NCBI RefSeq assembly: GCF_963855985.1
Contig: NC_087096.1
Coordinates: forward strand, 3,534,001 to 3,598,000
Source: Ostrinia nubilalis
Lineage: Eukaryota; Arthropoda; Insecta; Lepidoptera; Crambidae
Direction of reading: 5' to 3'
DNA length: 64,000 bases
In this document: piece after piece, positions 1-12,894 of the stretch
Position numbering within the stretch: position 1 is the stretch's first letter
Layout: every line of letters starts with the position of its first letter
Made by a program: the position numbers and the translations under genes
Notes under the pieces: generated by a model
Told to the model about the DNA's origin: nothing
The model's database searches: none
The model's input: only the letters and a program-made list of their open reading frames with translations

Positions 1-41
1 TCCTATTGTAACGAATCTCCCGCTTATCCGTGCTTTAAGTA

Positions 42-258
42 TCTACACTAATATTATAAAGAGGAAAACTTTGTTTGTTTGGTTGTAATGAATAGACTCA
101 AAAACTATTGGACCGTTTTTATTAAATTCTTTCACCATTCGAAAGCTACATTATCCACGAGTAACAGGCTAAATTTTATTTTGGAAAATAATAGGGTTCC
201 GTAAAATATGTAGGTACCTAATGTAGGCCACGCGCGCGAAGCCGCGAGCGAAAAGCTA
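42..258 (+). mobile_element. Non-autonomous Helitron-like element
   Basis: The segment begins TCTACACTAATATTATAAA and ends in a CG-rich hairpin (GCGCGCGAAGCCGCGAGCG) followed by AAAAGCTAG and then T. A 5' TC and a 3' hairpin followed by CTAG, with no target duplication, is the Helitron signature. The same ends recur at 23229, 36261 and 59059, while the middle, with the words AGGGTTCCGTA and CTACATTATCCACGAG, differs from those copies, so this is a separate subfamily. No ORF is present. Assignment to the lepidopteran Lep1-type Helitron-like group is from memory of that family and is inference. Confidence 0.65.
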
Positions 259-993
259 GTGGAGTATAAGGTGACAATCGTTAAGTAATTTCACATATAA
301 AAATCATTATTTCATTGCTTGGGGCGAACGATGTATGGACGCAGAACAATATCCTTTATTTTCAAATTTAAGCAAAAAGCATTCTGTGGTTATAAAATAC
401 CTATGCTTATTTGCACCTAGTTTATCAATCACCATGTTAATTCCATGCTTTCTATCCAGTCGACTGCTCTAACGACAAGGGTGGGCAGTCGTTGAGATGA
501 CAGCGCGAAAATCGTCGGCATCCACTAATTATGACCCTTATGTACCACTATATTGACAAAGTTCTCCGTCTTCGTACGCGATATTGGAAATTTGGCATCT
601 ACCATCGGCTGATCTGACATTAGGCGTAGTCTGGCTTTGATATTCAATTTTCAACTGTATTACCTTGACAATCAGTTCAAAATTGTTTACTAGAAAATTA
701 TTTGACAGACGATTTCTACTCTCGACAAATGCATTTGAATTAGCCCACTGTTTCGACACACTTTTTATTTCATTGCTCCATAAAGGCGTGAGACCGACGA
801 CAATTTTTTTGTTTCGAGTACCTTATCGACGAAACGTGCACATTTTTTCCGTTCAACAACTCTTCAGTTAAGAGCACAAAATAATGACTGTCACCCGCGG
901 ATAGCATTTTTAAAAAACCTGTATGTTATGTTCCTTTTGAAACGTAGTTTTTACTCCATGTTAGTTAGCGTAACGTAACTGTACCGCGTTATG
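259..993. other. Gene-free stretch, nothing recognised
   Basis: No feature is recognised here. A 73-codon open frame on the minus strand (538-759) begins at GTG and has an in-frame stop just upstream, with no family resemblance that I can see, so it is not called. Confidence 0.5.
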
Positions 994-1157
994 CTTCGAC
1001 CACACCAATGCGTGCAGATCGCCATCGCCGGCCGGCGCGATCACGGCGCGATCATAGGCCAATGACAGGTCGTGTAGACTATCATGGGTCGCGCGACCTG
1101 TCATTGGCCTATGATTGCGCCGGCGATGGCGGTCTGTACGCATTGGTGTGGTTGAAG
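994..1157. repeat. Imperfect inverted repeat (fold-back), GC-rich
   Basis: The left arm (994-1074) and right arm (1091-1157) are reverse complements over about 65 bases, sharing ACCACACCAATGCGT, CGCCATCGCCGGC and ATAGGCCAATGACAGGT. The left arm carries an extra roughly 11-base direct duplication of its CGGCGCGATCA core, and there are a few substitutions. The spacer is about 16 bases. It is probably a fold-back MITE or a local inverted duplication. No flanking target duplication was found. Confidence 0.75.
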
Positions 1158-1167
1158 TTTTACTGAA

Positions 1168-1311
1168 CAGAGGTGGAATTGTGTAAAGCAATCGTAATCA
1201 TTTGACAGTTCATAACGTACGATAAAGTCAGTTAAACAAAGCGTTTGACAGAATAATCGTACGTTATGAACTGTCAAATGATTATGATTGCTTTACACAA
1301 TTCCACCTCTG
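1168..1311. repeat. Near-perfect 56-bp inverted repeat (fold-back element)
   Basis: Arms 1168-1223 and 1256-1311 are exact reverse complements except for one G/A difference, separated by a 32-base loop. The outer ends read CAGAGGTGG and CCACCTCTG, which resembles hAT-type termini, but the 8 bases on either side do not match. It lies 10 bases from the preceding inverted repeat. High arm identity suggests recent origin. No ORF is present. Confidence 0.8.
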
Positions 1312-2937
1312 ATTTGATATTGTAGATCTGCTAAATTACCAATTTGTATTTTACACAAACTGTAAGAGTAAGTAAGTAAGACTTTTTGTTCTGCGAATTG
1401 GAGAAAAACAAAGAATGGGCCCTACTTTGGGAACCAGTGTTCCCTCTCATGATTATAGGACAGCCGGACCGGGCGGCTGCTCATTTGCGCCGCACTTGAT
1501 CATGCCTCCCGACTGAATTAGCATATCGTTAGATAGAGCCCGTATTGACTATATCGAGCCCTTTGTACTGCCCGCAGTCTTGTATTAGGGTGATTAGATC
1601 TTGAGTCAAGATCATTTGGTAAGGAAATTCACATTATTCTGCTGATTTCCTTACAATCAGCGATCACATTTTCGTCTTCCTCCTTTTTAATTTTAGTTTT
1701 ATTTGACAGTTTTTTTTGCGGAATGCACTATCTATAAACTCGTAGGTAAACAGATACTCTTTAAGGCACTGCATGCATAACATGTATGTATATGGGACAC
1801 TCGTGCAAAACTGAAAATTGTGTTAGTAAACAACATAAAGAGGCAAAATTCAAATCCAAAGGCATTGCTTCAGATCATGCAATAAAATTTCAAATCGACT
1901 CATGAATTTCCTGCGAAGCGTAATCACATCGTAACGGAATCGAATCAAAACGCAGCGATGCGGAACGACATTTACTCAATCGTTGGATTTAATGAGGATC
2001 GTGCATCGAGCTGTGTACTCCATGATCGTAAGGGTAGAGGCAGACTTGCTACATTTACCATTGGCTATCTTTAGTTTTTAATATACACGACGCAGTTACA
2101 AGTAGTGAAAGAGCAAATTGTCACGCGGAAATGTGATTGAGATATACCTACTATGTCGGAATAAAATGAGCAACAATAAATATAAACCATATTTATGATG
2201 CAGTCACATTTCAAAACCGCAATGGCACTCAAGTGTCGCCAAAACGCAATGCAGAATGCAATCGCACAATCGCGTTACCGATGCTGAAAGCAGCATGTCT
2301 ACTGTGCCCCTGAAGCAATGTCGAGGTCAGGTCAGCGCAGAATCGAGTCATTATTTAAATGAAGCTGAACCGCGAAAATGATACGTTATTATTATTGTAA
2401 TAATGTTCAAGTCATGGTAATGATATGTCAGGAATAGAGAACATTCTTCATTATTAGCCTCGGCCTCTGTATATTTTTTAACTCTGTATATGTTTTAACA
2501 ATTCCAACTGAAAGGGTTTCTCAATCCTTAAAGCTCTCAAACAAAGAACTGCAGAGCCACAAAACAGTATTTTGTGGTAGAGCTCTAAAATATGGTTGTT
2601 ATCAAACATATGTTACATACCGAAGCTCATGGCTTAAACCTACTACAGTGGCAGTCTCCTCAGTAGTTCTGCATAGCTTAATACAGTTCTTTATTACACC
2701 TCTAAACCCTCTCAAGCTCAAAGATGTACCAAGCTTGTGGATTCTTGGCAGCACTCCTGCTGTGCGAACACAATATTGCAGGAAAGGATTAGCAGCCTGA
2801 GATGTCCCTAGGTGCACTACTTCGTAAGTTTTACCGTGGAATACCCGACACGAGAGCTTTTGTGGGAAGGTAGTAAGTTTTAACTTATAATGTAAAAAGT
2901 AGCTAGGTATCTCTATAATAAAAACTGAAAGTCTAAT
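1312..2937. other. Gene-free stretch, nothing recognised
   Basis: This is AT-rich unique-looking sequence. A 71-codon open frame on the minus strand at 2602-2817 has ordinary amino-acid composition, but there is no conserved motif or splice context to support it. Confidence 0.4.
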
Positions 2938-2951
2938 AAAACTATAGCACT

Positions 2952-3244
2952 CATCATCATCATCATCATTTCAGCCATAGGACGTCAACTGCTGAACATA
3001 GGCCTCCTCTAATGCTTTCCACGTTGATCGATTGGTAGCGGCCTGCATCCAGCGCTTCCCTGCTACCTTTACGATGTCGTCGGTCCACCTTGTAGGTGGA
3101 CGTCCCATGCTGCGTTTTCCGGTACGCGGCCTCCATTCCAGAACCTTGCTGCCCCATCGGCCGTCAGTTCTGCGTACTATATGCCCTGCCCATTGCCACT
3201 TCAGCTTGCTAATCCGTCGGGCTATGTCAGCGACTTAATATAAT
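2952..3244 (-). mobile_element. 5'-truncated RTE-clade retrotransposon 3' end
   Basis: Read on the minus strand, this encodes the C-terminal tail of an RTE-type reverse transcriptase: the KWQWAGHI block, then MGRPPTRWTDD, ending near VQQLTSYG-stop. It is followed at once by a (GAT)n simple-repeat tail (plus-strand CATCATCAT at 2952-2969). The 13-base sequence AAACTATAGCACT occurs at 2938-2951 and again at 3245-3257, which is a convincing target-site duplication. It matches the last ~90 codons of the intact element at 12895-16072 but is a diverged copy of a related subfamily. No function is expected. Confidence 0.9.
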
Positions 3245-3257
3245 AAACTATAGCACT

Positions 3258-6200
3258 AAATAGTAATAACTTCACCAACCAATACCACAATGCATTTTAT
3301 CGGAAACGTCTTTCAGCTCCCCGTTAAAATAACCGAACATTGCAGCCATTGAACAGAATGAGCTCGAACTGAATAGAATTGCATTTGAATGGAGCTCACT
3401 CAATTTACATTTAAAAAAACCAACATCTCTGAAGTCCCGTCCATTTAGGGCGCTTACTAACGAGGCAGCGGAATTCCGACCATTTGCGGGAATATCACCA
3501 GATGGTGCGCCATAATGCAATCAGTGAGTATAGATGCTGCTCGGGTTGCACAAATTGTGTTACATCTCATCTCTACAATAATATAGACGCGTCTCGCAAT
3601 AGGTACGGGGAATTGAGGCGAAGGAGGTATTATTGTATATTCTTTGCTAGTTTGTAAGGTAGGTAGTGTTTTGAAAGACAAAGAAAAGAATAGGAAGTAC
3701 GAATTGTGTACCTCAAAATTTGGGTGGTAGATCACTTGATCTCTCAACACAAAAAAATATGTATAGGCACAATGAACTTGGCAAAATTATGTTTTAAAGA
3801 AAAATAACATTTAATGTCTTTTGAAAGAGTTGGATCTTGATTACAATCTCAACCAGGAAGTATAGAAGAGAAATAAGTCCTTCTACAGCTTCCTTGAACC
3901 TGTTATGTAATATTATTGGATTGTAAGCTCATAAACAATATCGAGTCAATAAAGAACAATGAACAAGATAAAACACTCCGTCGTTGACATCTCGGATTTC
4001 CCGAAGCCCGCAAATGGCTATTTATTTCTCCACAGAGGTTACATGACGGCACAAACTTTGCCAATTTGTCGGTGCGAATAACCTGTATTCGGGGCTGGGT
4101 CACTGACCCCGAGAGGATTTGTTCCAGAGGAGCAACGTCTAAGCCTCGCCTTCTAAGCAAAGTGTCTTATTCGGGTCATTAAACTCGGTCCGTGAAAAAG
4201 TCGGCGGAACGAAAAAGATGATTTGGCTGTTTAAGGATCGAAAATTGATAAAATATTGTGTTTAAAAATATAGGTACTTCACCTAATTTTATAGCAACTT
4301 GAAATGTAATTTAGGAAGAATATCTAAGTACCTAATGTCAAGTTCCAATTAAAATCTGTAAAAGATTGGATTTAGTTAAAATATTAATATTTAAGATGAC
4401 AAATCTCCGATCACGTAAATTACAAATGAGCCAATTAGGTAGGTAAAACCAGACCAAAAACCTGTTTCACTCATGTAATCAACTGGCATTATAAAGGTTG
4501 TATATTGACTGTAAATAATACCAACTGATTGCGGTTTTTCCCCGACCATAACGCGATACTCCATTGTAATCCGGACGCGACATGACCCTTGATTTTGACT
4601 CGCTTTCCCGGCAATATTTTCCGTTCGTAAAAACTCACCATTATTGCAACAATCCTGTTTCCACCCTCGGAAATGTATATGAATAATAAATTTTGTATGA
4701 AATTCCCTGAAACTTGAAGTGAAGTGAACGTTATGCTCGGCGGTCTTTGTTCCAGTTACAAAGTTTTCTCGAAAATATGAATTTTTAGAGGCGAAGCTGA
4801 TTAAACCAAGTTTTTGCTGCCAGTCTAGACCGGAGGTCTCGAGATAATCTGAAATGAAGGTTGTGTTCGGCTGTAGTTTTATATTTTAATCTCTGTGTAT
4901 TTATAGCAGGCAAATACTGGTTAACTTACACTTTTCAGCCAATTACATTTTAAACATTCTTATGAGTATCTGCCTATGGATTTTGAGTGTACTTTTCTAA
5001 GTGAGAGTGTTCTAAGTTTTTTCGATGTGATTAAGTAAGTATAATAAATACTCGTAGTTTTAACCATTTAAAATATTATAGGTTATCAATTATTAATGAT
5101 ATTTTAATTTTTATATTAGAAAAATAACCGCTCTCTGTTTTAATATGAAATTCGTCCAGCCTATTGTTATTCTCTTCATTCTCCGAATATTATTTTTTTA
5201 TATTTTTTTACAATCAACAGGAAGTATGTGGGCGATACAGGCGTAGGCGAGCGACAGCACAATACAATCTATTTCAAAGAAAATATCTACTATTTTTAAA
5301 CAATACAATTATTTCTCTTTCAGAAACAAAAATTAATAAGGACTGACATGTCACTACACCTACTCGTAAAACAGAAAATTAGACGATTTGTTGATTTATA
5401 ATAATGTACTCGTACTAGCTTTGGTCGCTACAAAAGCTAGGTCTGCGACGCTATTGAGTCAATTAATTAATTTACTAAAACCAAATTGCAACGTTAAATG
5501 TATGTAGTCACATGGTAAGAACAGATGAACAAAGGAGTGTATGGAAATATATTCACAGAAGGTCCAGCAACTAGAACGTTAAAAGTAAATGTCTCCAGTG
5601 AGGTTTAAGTGGAAAACACAGTCGCATTACAGCGGCAGTCGAGATTATTCACATAAATCAGGGAATAAAATCGCACTCATACATAAATATCACCCTCTGA
5701 CCAGACGTGACTGGATTGCCGGCCGAGCGAACTGCTTCGCGTCAGTTTCAGCCAGTTTCAGCCAGATAGTTGAATAGTTTCATGAGGATATTTACTGATT
5801 TAATGAATGGAGTCTCACTGGGTGTTAAAAGTCAAAACATTTGTCATTAAATTATGGATGTTGCTGAAAACGACATTTATTTTTACAACTATTCAAAACG
5901 TGTCATGATAGTCATAACAACGCTTGGCGGGGCCTTACTGGGATATCAAGGACATATAAATAAGAAATGACTTTCCTTATTACTTACATTCGCTGCGGTC
6001 CCCTGACTATTGACCTGGGTAGATAGCACACACATTTGCTCAGCAAATGCAAAGTAAATAAAATTAAATTGCTACCCTGTATATTTAGATGAGCCCCATT
6101 GGGATGCATCACGCTTTGTTGCCGTAATCTCTGCAATAAAATTATACGCGAACGTAAATTACTTGCTTCAAACGTTTAAAAAACAAAACCCGTACAATTT

Positions 6201-6763
6201 GAATTTTAGATAGAGTTTTAACGGTAACCCTAAATCTTGTGTTAATAGCCTTTTTTGCAACCAGTAGGTACTTAAATATGTATAAAAATAATAAAATATT
6301 GTTCCATTTTTAATTTCGAAATGTGTGTACTTGTAAAATAGAATGATAAACCCCGGTACAAATTGGAAAGAAGTGGCTTTGTCTAAATCCTCCAAAAAGT
6401 ACCTTTTACTATTTCAAATTAAATTGTTTGGAAAGTCCGTTAAAATTTATCTATGCCAATGAAATAAATAGCAAAGCTTTTATACAACACGGGTCTAACT
6501 CAAAATCGTGTGTGTAAATACTTCATAAGCTGACATAAACATTTTAAGAGCTTTACCTTTCAGACGACGGATTTTTCATAAAACTTTAAGTACCCTTCAT
6601 CTTGGACATGTTGGAAAATCTTAACTGACATAACACAACCATCAACTACATTATTATAAGTTACTTTCGAGTTCGAGGCTTCTTGTTTAGTTAGAAACAT
6701 CAACTTATTTCTGCTTTTAATATGTAAACTACAAAGTAATTCCAAGCAGGAATCAACGGAAAA
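3258..6763. other. Gene-free stretch, mostly unique AT-rich DNA
   Basis: No gene or known repeat is recognised. Moderately GC-rich patches (about 3960-4150 and 4530-4660) stand out from the AT-rich background and could be conserved non-coding sequence. A minus-strand segment at 5982-6040 has a good donor (GTAAGT) and a CCCAG acceptor around 27 bases, but it does not fit the phase of the exon at 30044. Confidence 0.4.
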
Positions 6764-6771
6764 CCACGAGC

Positions 6772-8364
6772 CAGGGCCGGATTAACCATCTCGGGGCCCC
6801 TAGGCACAGCTCGTTTCGGGCCCCCCTTTTTTTGTCGCGGAGGAAATGCTTTGCGCACCGTCACCACTGCCGGGGGATAGGGTGGTGTGTGGGACTCCCG
6901 GCGCCCTAAAAAGGGCGCTGCTCCGTCCTGAAAAGGACGAGGTATACCCACTAAAACCTCCGCGGCGTTGCGTCATCGCCAAAGTGGGGGTGTCGCGAGT
7001 ATCCGGCCGTAGCCTTAGACTTCTGCCACACAACCGGCGACATCTCGCCTGCACGGCGGACCCTACACGCCCCCCTTGTGGGGGTCCGACGGGAATAGCC
7101 CGAAACGCCAAGCCGTTCCCGTCAGACGGAGGTGACAAGGGTGCCCCGCACCCCCGGCCTGCTGGCCGCCACCTGGGGGCAGAGTAGAACGGTCGTACAA
7201 CCGTCTTCTCCACCCCTTTCTCCGCCTGCGGAGCGATGAGGCGAGAAGATCATTCGAGGAGTGCAGCGGCCAAACTGCGCGCGAGTCATGTCTCCCTTCC
7301 AGCTTTCGATCATGATCTTGCGCTCTTCCTGCCTGACGGCGCCGCCTCGCTCCGGGGCCGCCGGGCGCTTTCCACGCGCCTTCTGGTCTGACATCCAGTG
7401 ATAGATGACAGACAAGCTTCTAGCTCCCAAGGAGGAGTACCAGCGAGGATGCACGTCGCAGCGTGCCCTACCGTGCGATAGGTCCTTGCGACCCTCTGCA
7501 CTATGGTACGCTGGGGTCTGCGCAGAAGGGCAGCATTCTCCGTCTTGTTGAGTGCGTCCGCCCAGATTGGGGCGCCATACAGCGCCATGCTCTTCAGAAC
7601 GCCGGCATAAAATCGACTACACCTCGTTTGTGGCCCTTCCAAATTCGGGAGGAGCCAACTCAGTGCGCCGGCTGCCTTGAGGAGGCGTGGCGCTATCCCG
7701 TTGAAGTGCAGTCTAAAATGCCACCTCCCGTTAAGCGTGAGGCCCAGATATTTCATCTGGCCTTTGACGTCAATCCTAACGTCCTCAACCACAATGTGGG
7801 CGTCGGGAGGGGCGCGCTGGCGAGGCCCCGGAAAGAAGAGGGCCAGTTGAAGCCTAGGTTCCACAAGAGTGAACCGAGCAGCGAACCCTGCGGGGGCTGC
7901 GGAACCCCGCTGGCTACGCCGCGCCGTTTGAGCTGGCCGTCTCTGTTAACATACAGGACTTTGCGGTCCCGTAATTAATCGGCCACTGAGGCACTCTGTG
8001 ATGTTGAAGTGCTTAGAGTATGGTGGAATGAGGGATGGGCCAACACCACTCTCCCTAGCCTCCGCAGTGAGGCTTTTTAGCATCTGAAGGGCATCGACCG
8101 TCGACCTGTCATGACGTAAACCAAAGCAGTGATGCCAACGTTACGAAAATTAGGTTCCACAATATCGAAATATGACGATTGAATGTGTAAACCAAAATAA
8201 GGCAAAATTTGAGGTGGTTTGAGTTTTGTTGCATAAAAATAATCTTTAACATTTTATTTTTCATTTTTTAATCGGGAGTGCTGGGCCCCTGGTCATAATG
8301 GGCCCCTGGTCATAGTGGGCCCCTAGGCACAGGCCTAAAGTGCCTTATGGATAATACGGCACTG
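6772..8364. mobile_element. hAT-type non-autonomous element carrying a LINE insertion
   Basis: The left end is CAGGGCCGGATTAA and the right end is AATACGGCACTG, the reverse complement of the left terminus with a few substitutions. The 8-base sequence CCACGAGC lies directly outside both ends (6764-6771 and 8365-8372), the target-duplication length of hAT transposons. Subterminal words GGGGCCCCTAGGCACAG and GGGCCCCTAGGCACAG also mirror each other, and the right side has three short tandem copies of GGGCCCCTGGTCATA. About 1.3 kb of the interior is an R1-clade LINE remnant; without it the element would be about 290 bp. No hAT transposase is present. Confidence 0.88.
6827..8128 (-). pseudogene. 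R1-clade LINE remnant (RT C-terminus and 3' UTR)
   Basis: On the minus strand, 7864 to about 7420 encodes MKYLGLTLNGRWHF, LYGAPIWADAL, LLRRPQRT and LAGTPPWELEA, blocks typical of the region after the reverse-transcriptase core in R1-clade LINEs. Further upstream (about 8110-7880), pieces resembling the RT fingers and the GVPQG region appear, but with stops, frame changes and missing sequence including the catalytic YADD block. The 3' part (7200-6834) is GC-rich and ends in an A-tract (plus-strand T run 6827-6833). The body is GC-rich, unlike its surroundings. It is a dead copy nested in a hAT element. Confidence 0.85.
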
Positions 8365-8372
8365 CCACGAGC

Positions 8373-11300
8373 GTAAACTTCTTCAAACTCCCAACATAAC
8401 CAAAGTTGATAGGCGTGAAATCACCGCATAGCAAAATTACTTGCGGGATAGAGTTCCAATTCTTAGTGAATGAGGAGCGAATTAATTCGAGATAGCTGGA
8501 GGCGACGCACAATGATGTAGTTACACACAGTAGAACTTTTTGGGACATTACGAAGATTAAAGTATGACTTTGATCCCAATTCCATAACGAAGCTCACGCG
8601 TAGATACATCCTACGTCCAAAAACAGAATTAAGCCTGTGATTGGTCTAAAAATATTTCAAAACTACCTACATTTGGATTTGAATCTTTACGTTTGGAAAT
8701 GAAATTTTGTTTTGTAAATAGGTAGGTACCTATACACAAAGTGAAACTTATTATTATAGTTGTTAGAATGCAGCACACATCTTCTATTTCAAAACCGCGT
8801 TGTTGTGACATGAAAACAAACTTATTCGTACTCGTACCATGATTGATAGACGTGATAGAAGCGTAGTTTTCTTCTCCACAATAGGTACTTGCCAAATGTT
8901 TGCCTTGACTCGAAGTACTGGTAGGGAAAAAAGATTTTGAAACATATGAAGGCCCCTCCGCCTTGTGTTGTCCCCACATTTACTTTTTTAGATTTCATTG
9001 TATCATTATTAAATACAAGTACTACGAAAAAAGAGTAATATCATTTTGGTTCCAAAATAGTCGTGACCTTAAAACCCTAAAGACCCTAAACACAATAAAG
9101 TGACCCTCCCTAATCTGTGTCTAGTGTGGCGACGGTGTCTGATCTTATCCCGGGATTTCCACTCTTACCTAAATGTACTCTTTAGGATTAAACTCCTTGT
9201 AAAGGAACGTTTTTAACAGGGAAATAAAAGGCTCGAGCGTTTATTTTTCGTTACGGCTATATTCTTATTTTGTTTTCTACGAACGAGATAAGTAGGTACT
9301 TTTCTTTTGATAGAAATTGCCTCTTTATCCGGCAACCGGGCAGATGAGATTTGGTTTCTGGAAGATCTCTGCTTCGTCATCTGTTGAATAGGTTTGCCAG
9401 ACTTAATTATGGATACAAAAAGTTCCATTTAGTATCAGCTTAAGTTGATACAAGATAGTTACCTGTAGCTAGACGATGCTCTACGCTTATTACTAAACGT
9501 TGAAATGGTTTATCATTTTATTTGGAATCAGTAAGCTAGCCTAAATATCAAATGTTTGATGATGAAATTGACCATACTGTTGATATTCAAATAACTCTAA
9601 ATTTTTTTTATTGTTTACTAATTGATATACTGTAATCAAGTTTTGTAATCATTTCTTTTGTAAGCGTAGATCACGTACGTACTATGTATTTGCTAAGCAC
9701 GCATGAAGTACTTAAGTCTCTCGCAGTTGCTTAAAGCAAAATTTATAGTCGATGATGTCTATCGAAAAAGATGTAAGGAGTTAAGAGCTCTCATACGTTA
9801 TCTGGTCTTAAAGTTTGCTCGTTTATTAAAACACTTTCTTTTTACGTACAAAGTAATACTTCCATTGGCATTCGATAAGAAGCAGGATGAAAAAGGAAGG
9901 AATAAAAATATTTGGCCAGCGCCCCCCTAAAGAATGCTTTAAATTTTGATTATAAGGCAAAGGTATCTTTCTAAGGGATACGGCTGAAATAGCTTTCACA
10001 GATATTACTTACCTTTCTATTAGCTTTCAATAAATTGAGATCGGGAAGGTTTCCTCAAATATTGTATTCTTATAATAGGCTCTTCACAGATACAGATAAC
10101 ATGGATTTACAAGCTTCTCAAAATAAGTAGGTACACTTACAATGTTTGCCAAGAAAAACTTTAAAATAAATAAAATGGTAAGCTGACAGTAATCTGAAAA
10201 TACTGACCGACTGTTTTGGTAATAAACAGTAGTAGCATCTAAAAACTCTACACGCAGGATTGTTTTATTTCCCTATGTGTAATGAATGATAGTGCCATAA
10301 TACAGTTAAAAAAAAAGAAATTCTAACATCATTCAAATAAATACAACCTGAAAATTTATGAAACTCTGAATAGGGTCGTCAATATTAATGTTTCCCAATT
10401 AATCACCGCGGCCCGATGCGTAAGCCACATCAATTTTCATTAGTTAAAACACCCGGGGTTTGGCTCAAAATTTGCGAACGTCTATAGATTTTTTAATAGA
10501 CGAGAGACAAAAACTTTCCCTGTAGGCACTTCCCGATGTAAAGACGAGGCTACATTGAGATTAATGTGGAGGGTCGTTCGGGAATTTTTTACAAAGTGGC
10601 CTGAATGTAATAAAAATCTGCTGTTTAGATAGAATTTGAGAGACGAGTAATATTTTTGCGGGAATAAACGAAGAGAAAAAAGAAATAGATTTACCATGGT
10701 CTTTATTATTTGGAATACTAGGCACGAAATGACAATAGGCAACTTAAATAGAATAAGTAATGGATTTTTTTTTATTTAGGTTTAGTAATGCAAAATTGGA
10801 TTTAATTTTCTTAAATACTTTTGTCCACTTTCAAAGTAAATTATTAGGGTTTATGACATTGATGATGAATGAAACATGAAACAATGAAATACCTAGGTAA
10901 TTACATTTCATTGTTTTTGCTACGAAGATTCGCGGTTGTAAAACAAAGTGCCCTGCTTACTAATCAAGTTGTCAGCGATAATAATACATTTGAGCCATGA
11001 TTGATGAAAGTGGGTCAAGTATCAAGCGGGACGATAAAAATGTTACTACGCCAATGACCCCGGATATGAGGGAGCGATATTTTTATTATTGTTATGGGAC
11101 CGAGTTAGTATTGTCGTCCTTACGACTATCTGGATCGTGAGATATTACAGATTTCACTTTATGGCGGATTTAAAACTTCTTAAAGTTATGACGAAGGATT
11201 TTGAGGGTGCGGGTCAACGGTCTCGTGATCTATGTATACCGGCAGTAAAAATAAAACCTTGTAACTATAGGTATTATGAAATTCTGTATGGACTTTTTTA

Positions 11301-12885
11301 TGAAACTTTAATTTACGAGGCTGGATTCCGGAACACACAGCTAAAAATAATATCGGCATTTTTACTTCAGTTGAAATTGCACTTGTTGTTTGCATGCAAA
11401 GTCGGGGGCTTACATATCAAAAAACGCAAATTGGACACGGTCTGAATATTGGTGTATTCAATACTACTCGTATTGTAGAGTTCTTGCAGAGAAATATTTT
11501 TCATATAAAAATACAGTTAAGTCACGGGTATTGAGCCACATTATAGGAATTGTACCTATCTACATAGTTACTATTTTCCTCTTCGAATACCGGCGCTATT
11601 AGTTTTCGCTACATTACGTGCCCTGACGTATTCCTAAGTAATACAGATGTCACACTAGCAAACTATATGTTCCAATTTGGAGCCCATTCGCGAACGCTTG
11701 AGGCGGTTGCAAATTTCTAAATTGAAATGTTTCCATGGAGTGAAACCGACCTTAGGCGGTTTGCGACATAGTCGATCGATTATGGGAGGATGGGAGCTGG
11801 GGAGATGGGGAGACGGGGAAATACTCCCGTCGGGCGGGAGGGGGTATTATATCTGGCGTTTTACAGGCGTGAGCGACGGACGAAGCGATAAACCGGTGTT
11901 CGGAGTCGCTGTAAATATGTGAAACCTTTTTGCGATTTATTTGATTTCTTACTTAAAATAGCGGCTGAATGGGTGAAGGGGACAGTAATGGTAACTATTA
12001 TTTTCTTTTAGTTGACACCGGACTGCAGCATGATAGCACCCGACGATAAAAAGAAGTAGGCACTTATACCAATTCCATAGTACTGTTACCGACATATATC
12101 AATTTACGTATGTAAAACTTTTTAATAAGTGATAATTAACATAATGATCTGATAATTCACTTTTGGGTAAAAAATTAAAATAAAATTTTAATACTTTGGG
12201 AAAAACACACAATTAATTATTCTATTTTACTATTAATTTCCCCAGTAATACAGTCTAAAAACAACAATTTTACAATTTGTGAAATCTTAATTGTAATCTG
12301 TTTTGCGTCTTTAATAAAATTAATAAAATAAAATATACAAATGATTCTAAACACAATTAAAACAACCCGTGCGAAACATTTCGAATTGTAGAAATAAAAT
12401 ATGGAACGTGATATTTAAGGCTTGTTAACAATGCTTTGATAAAAGTTCGCGAAACAAGGAAAATAATGCCGATAGCCGGCTCGGTCGTACGGCTTGAGTG
12501 CCTATTACGGGGGTTTCAAGACTCGGTAATAACGTACACAAAAACAAATAAACGCCAAACTTCAAGCAGGAATACCAAGTAAATGATTTCGTTTCAATAT
12601 TATATTTGCTCTGACACGAGAGTATGAAAATTGTGAATACATTGATATTAAATGGAATAAAAATGCGAAAATGTTTTTTTCGAGATGTTTATATTGTAAT
12701 TGGATATTATCTAAGTAGGTACACTTTTTCACTTGTACGAGTATGTAGCTATGGAGAATTGTATGGTTCAAGTCTTAAGTAAACCTACTTACTCGTATAA
12801 CGAATTCCCATTTGCTACCTCGGTACCTACCTAGTTAGTGGCTTGACATTTTCATTTACCTAACATGTTTGGCTTTGTTCCATAA
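8373..12885. other. Gene-free stretch
   Basis: No gene or repeat is recognised. The sequence is mostly AT-rich with isolated GC-richer patches (9120-9160, 10390-10460, 11680-11900, 12460-12530). Open frames in the region start at non-ATG codons or lack any recognisable motif. A GTAAGTA donor-like site exists on the minus strand near 10010 without a convincing exon. Confidence 0.4.
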
Positions 12886-12894
12886 TTATGAGTT

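Noticed and set aside
5982..6040. A 27-base micro-exon on the minus strand between CTACCCAG and GTAAGTAA
   Set aside because: In the phase required by the exon at 30044 it gives an immediate stop (GGT CAA TAG), and nothing else supports it.
7310..7978. Plus-strand 171-codon frame over 7463-7978
   Set aside because: It is antisense to the R1-clade LINE remnant, which explains the GC content and open frame.
11089..11445. 118-codon plus-strand open frame
   Set aside because: It starts at TTG, has no family motif, and overlaps another open frame on the opposite strand.
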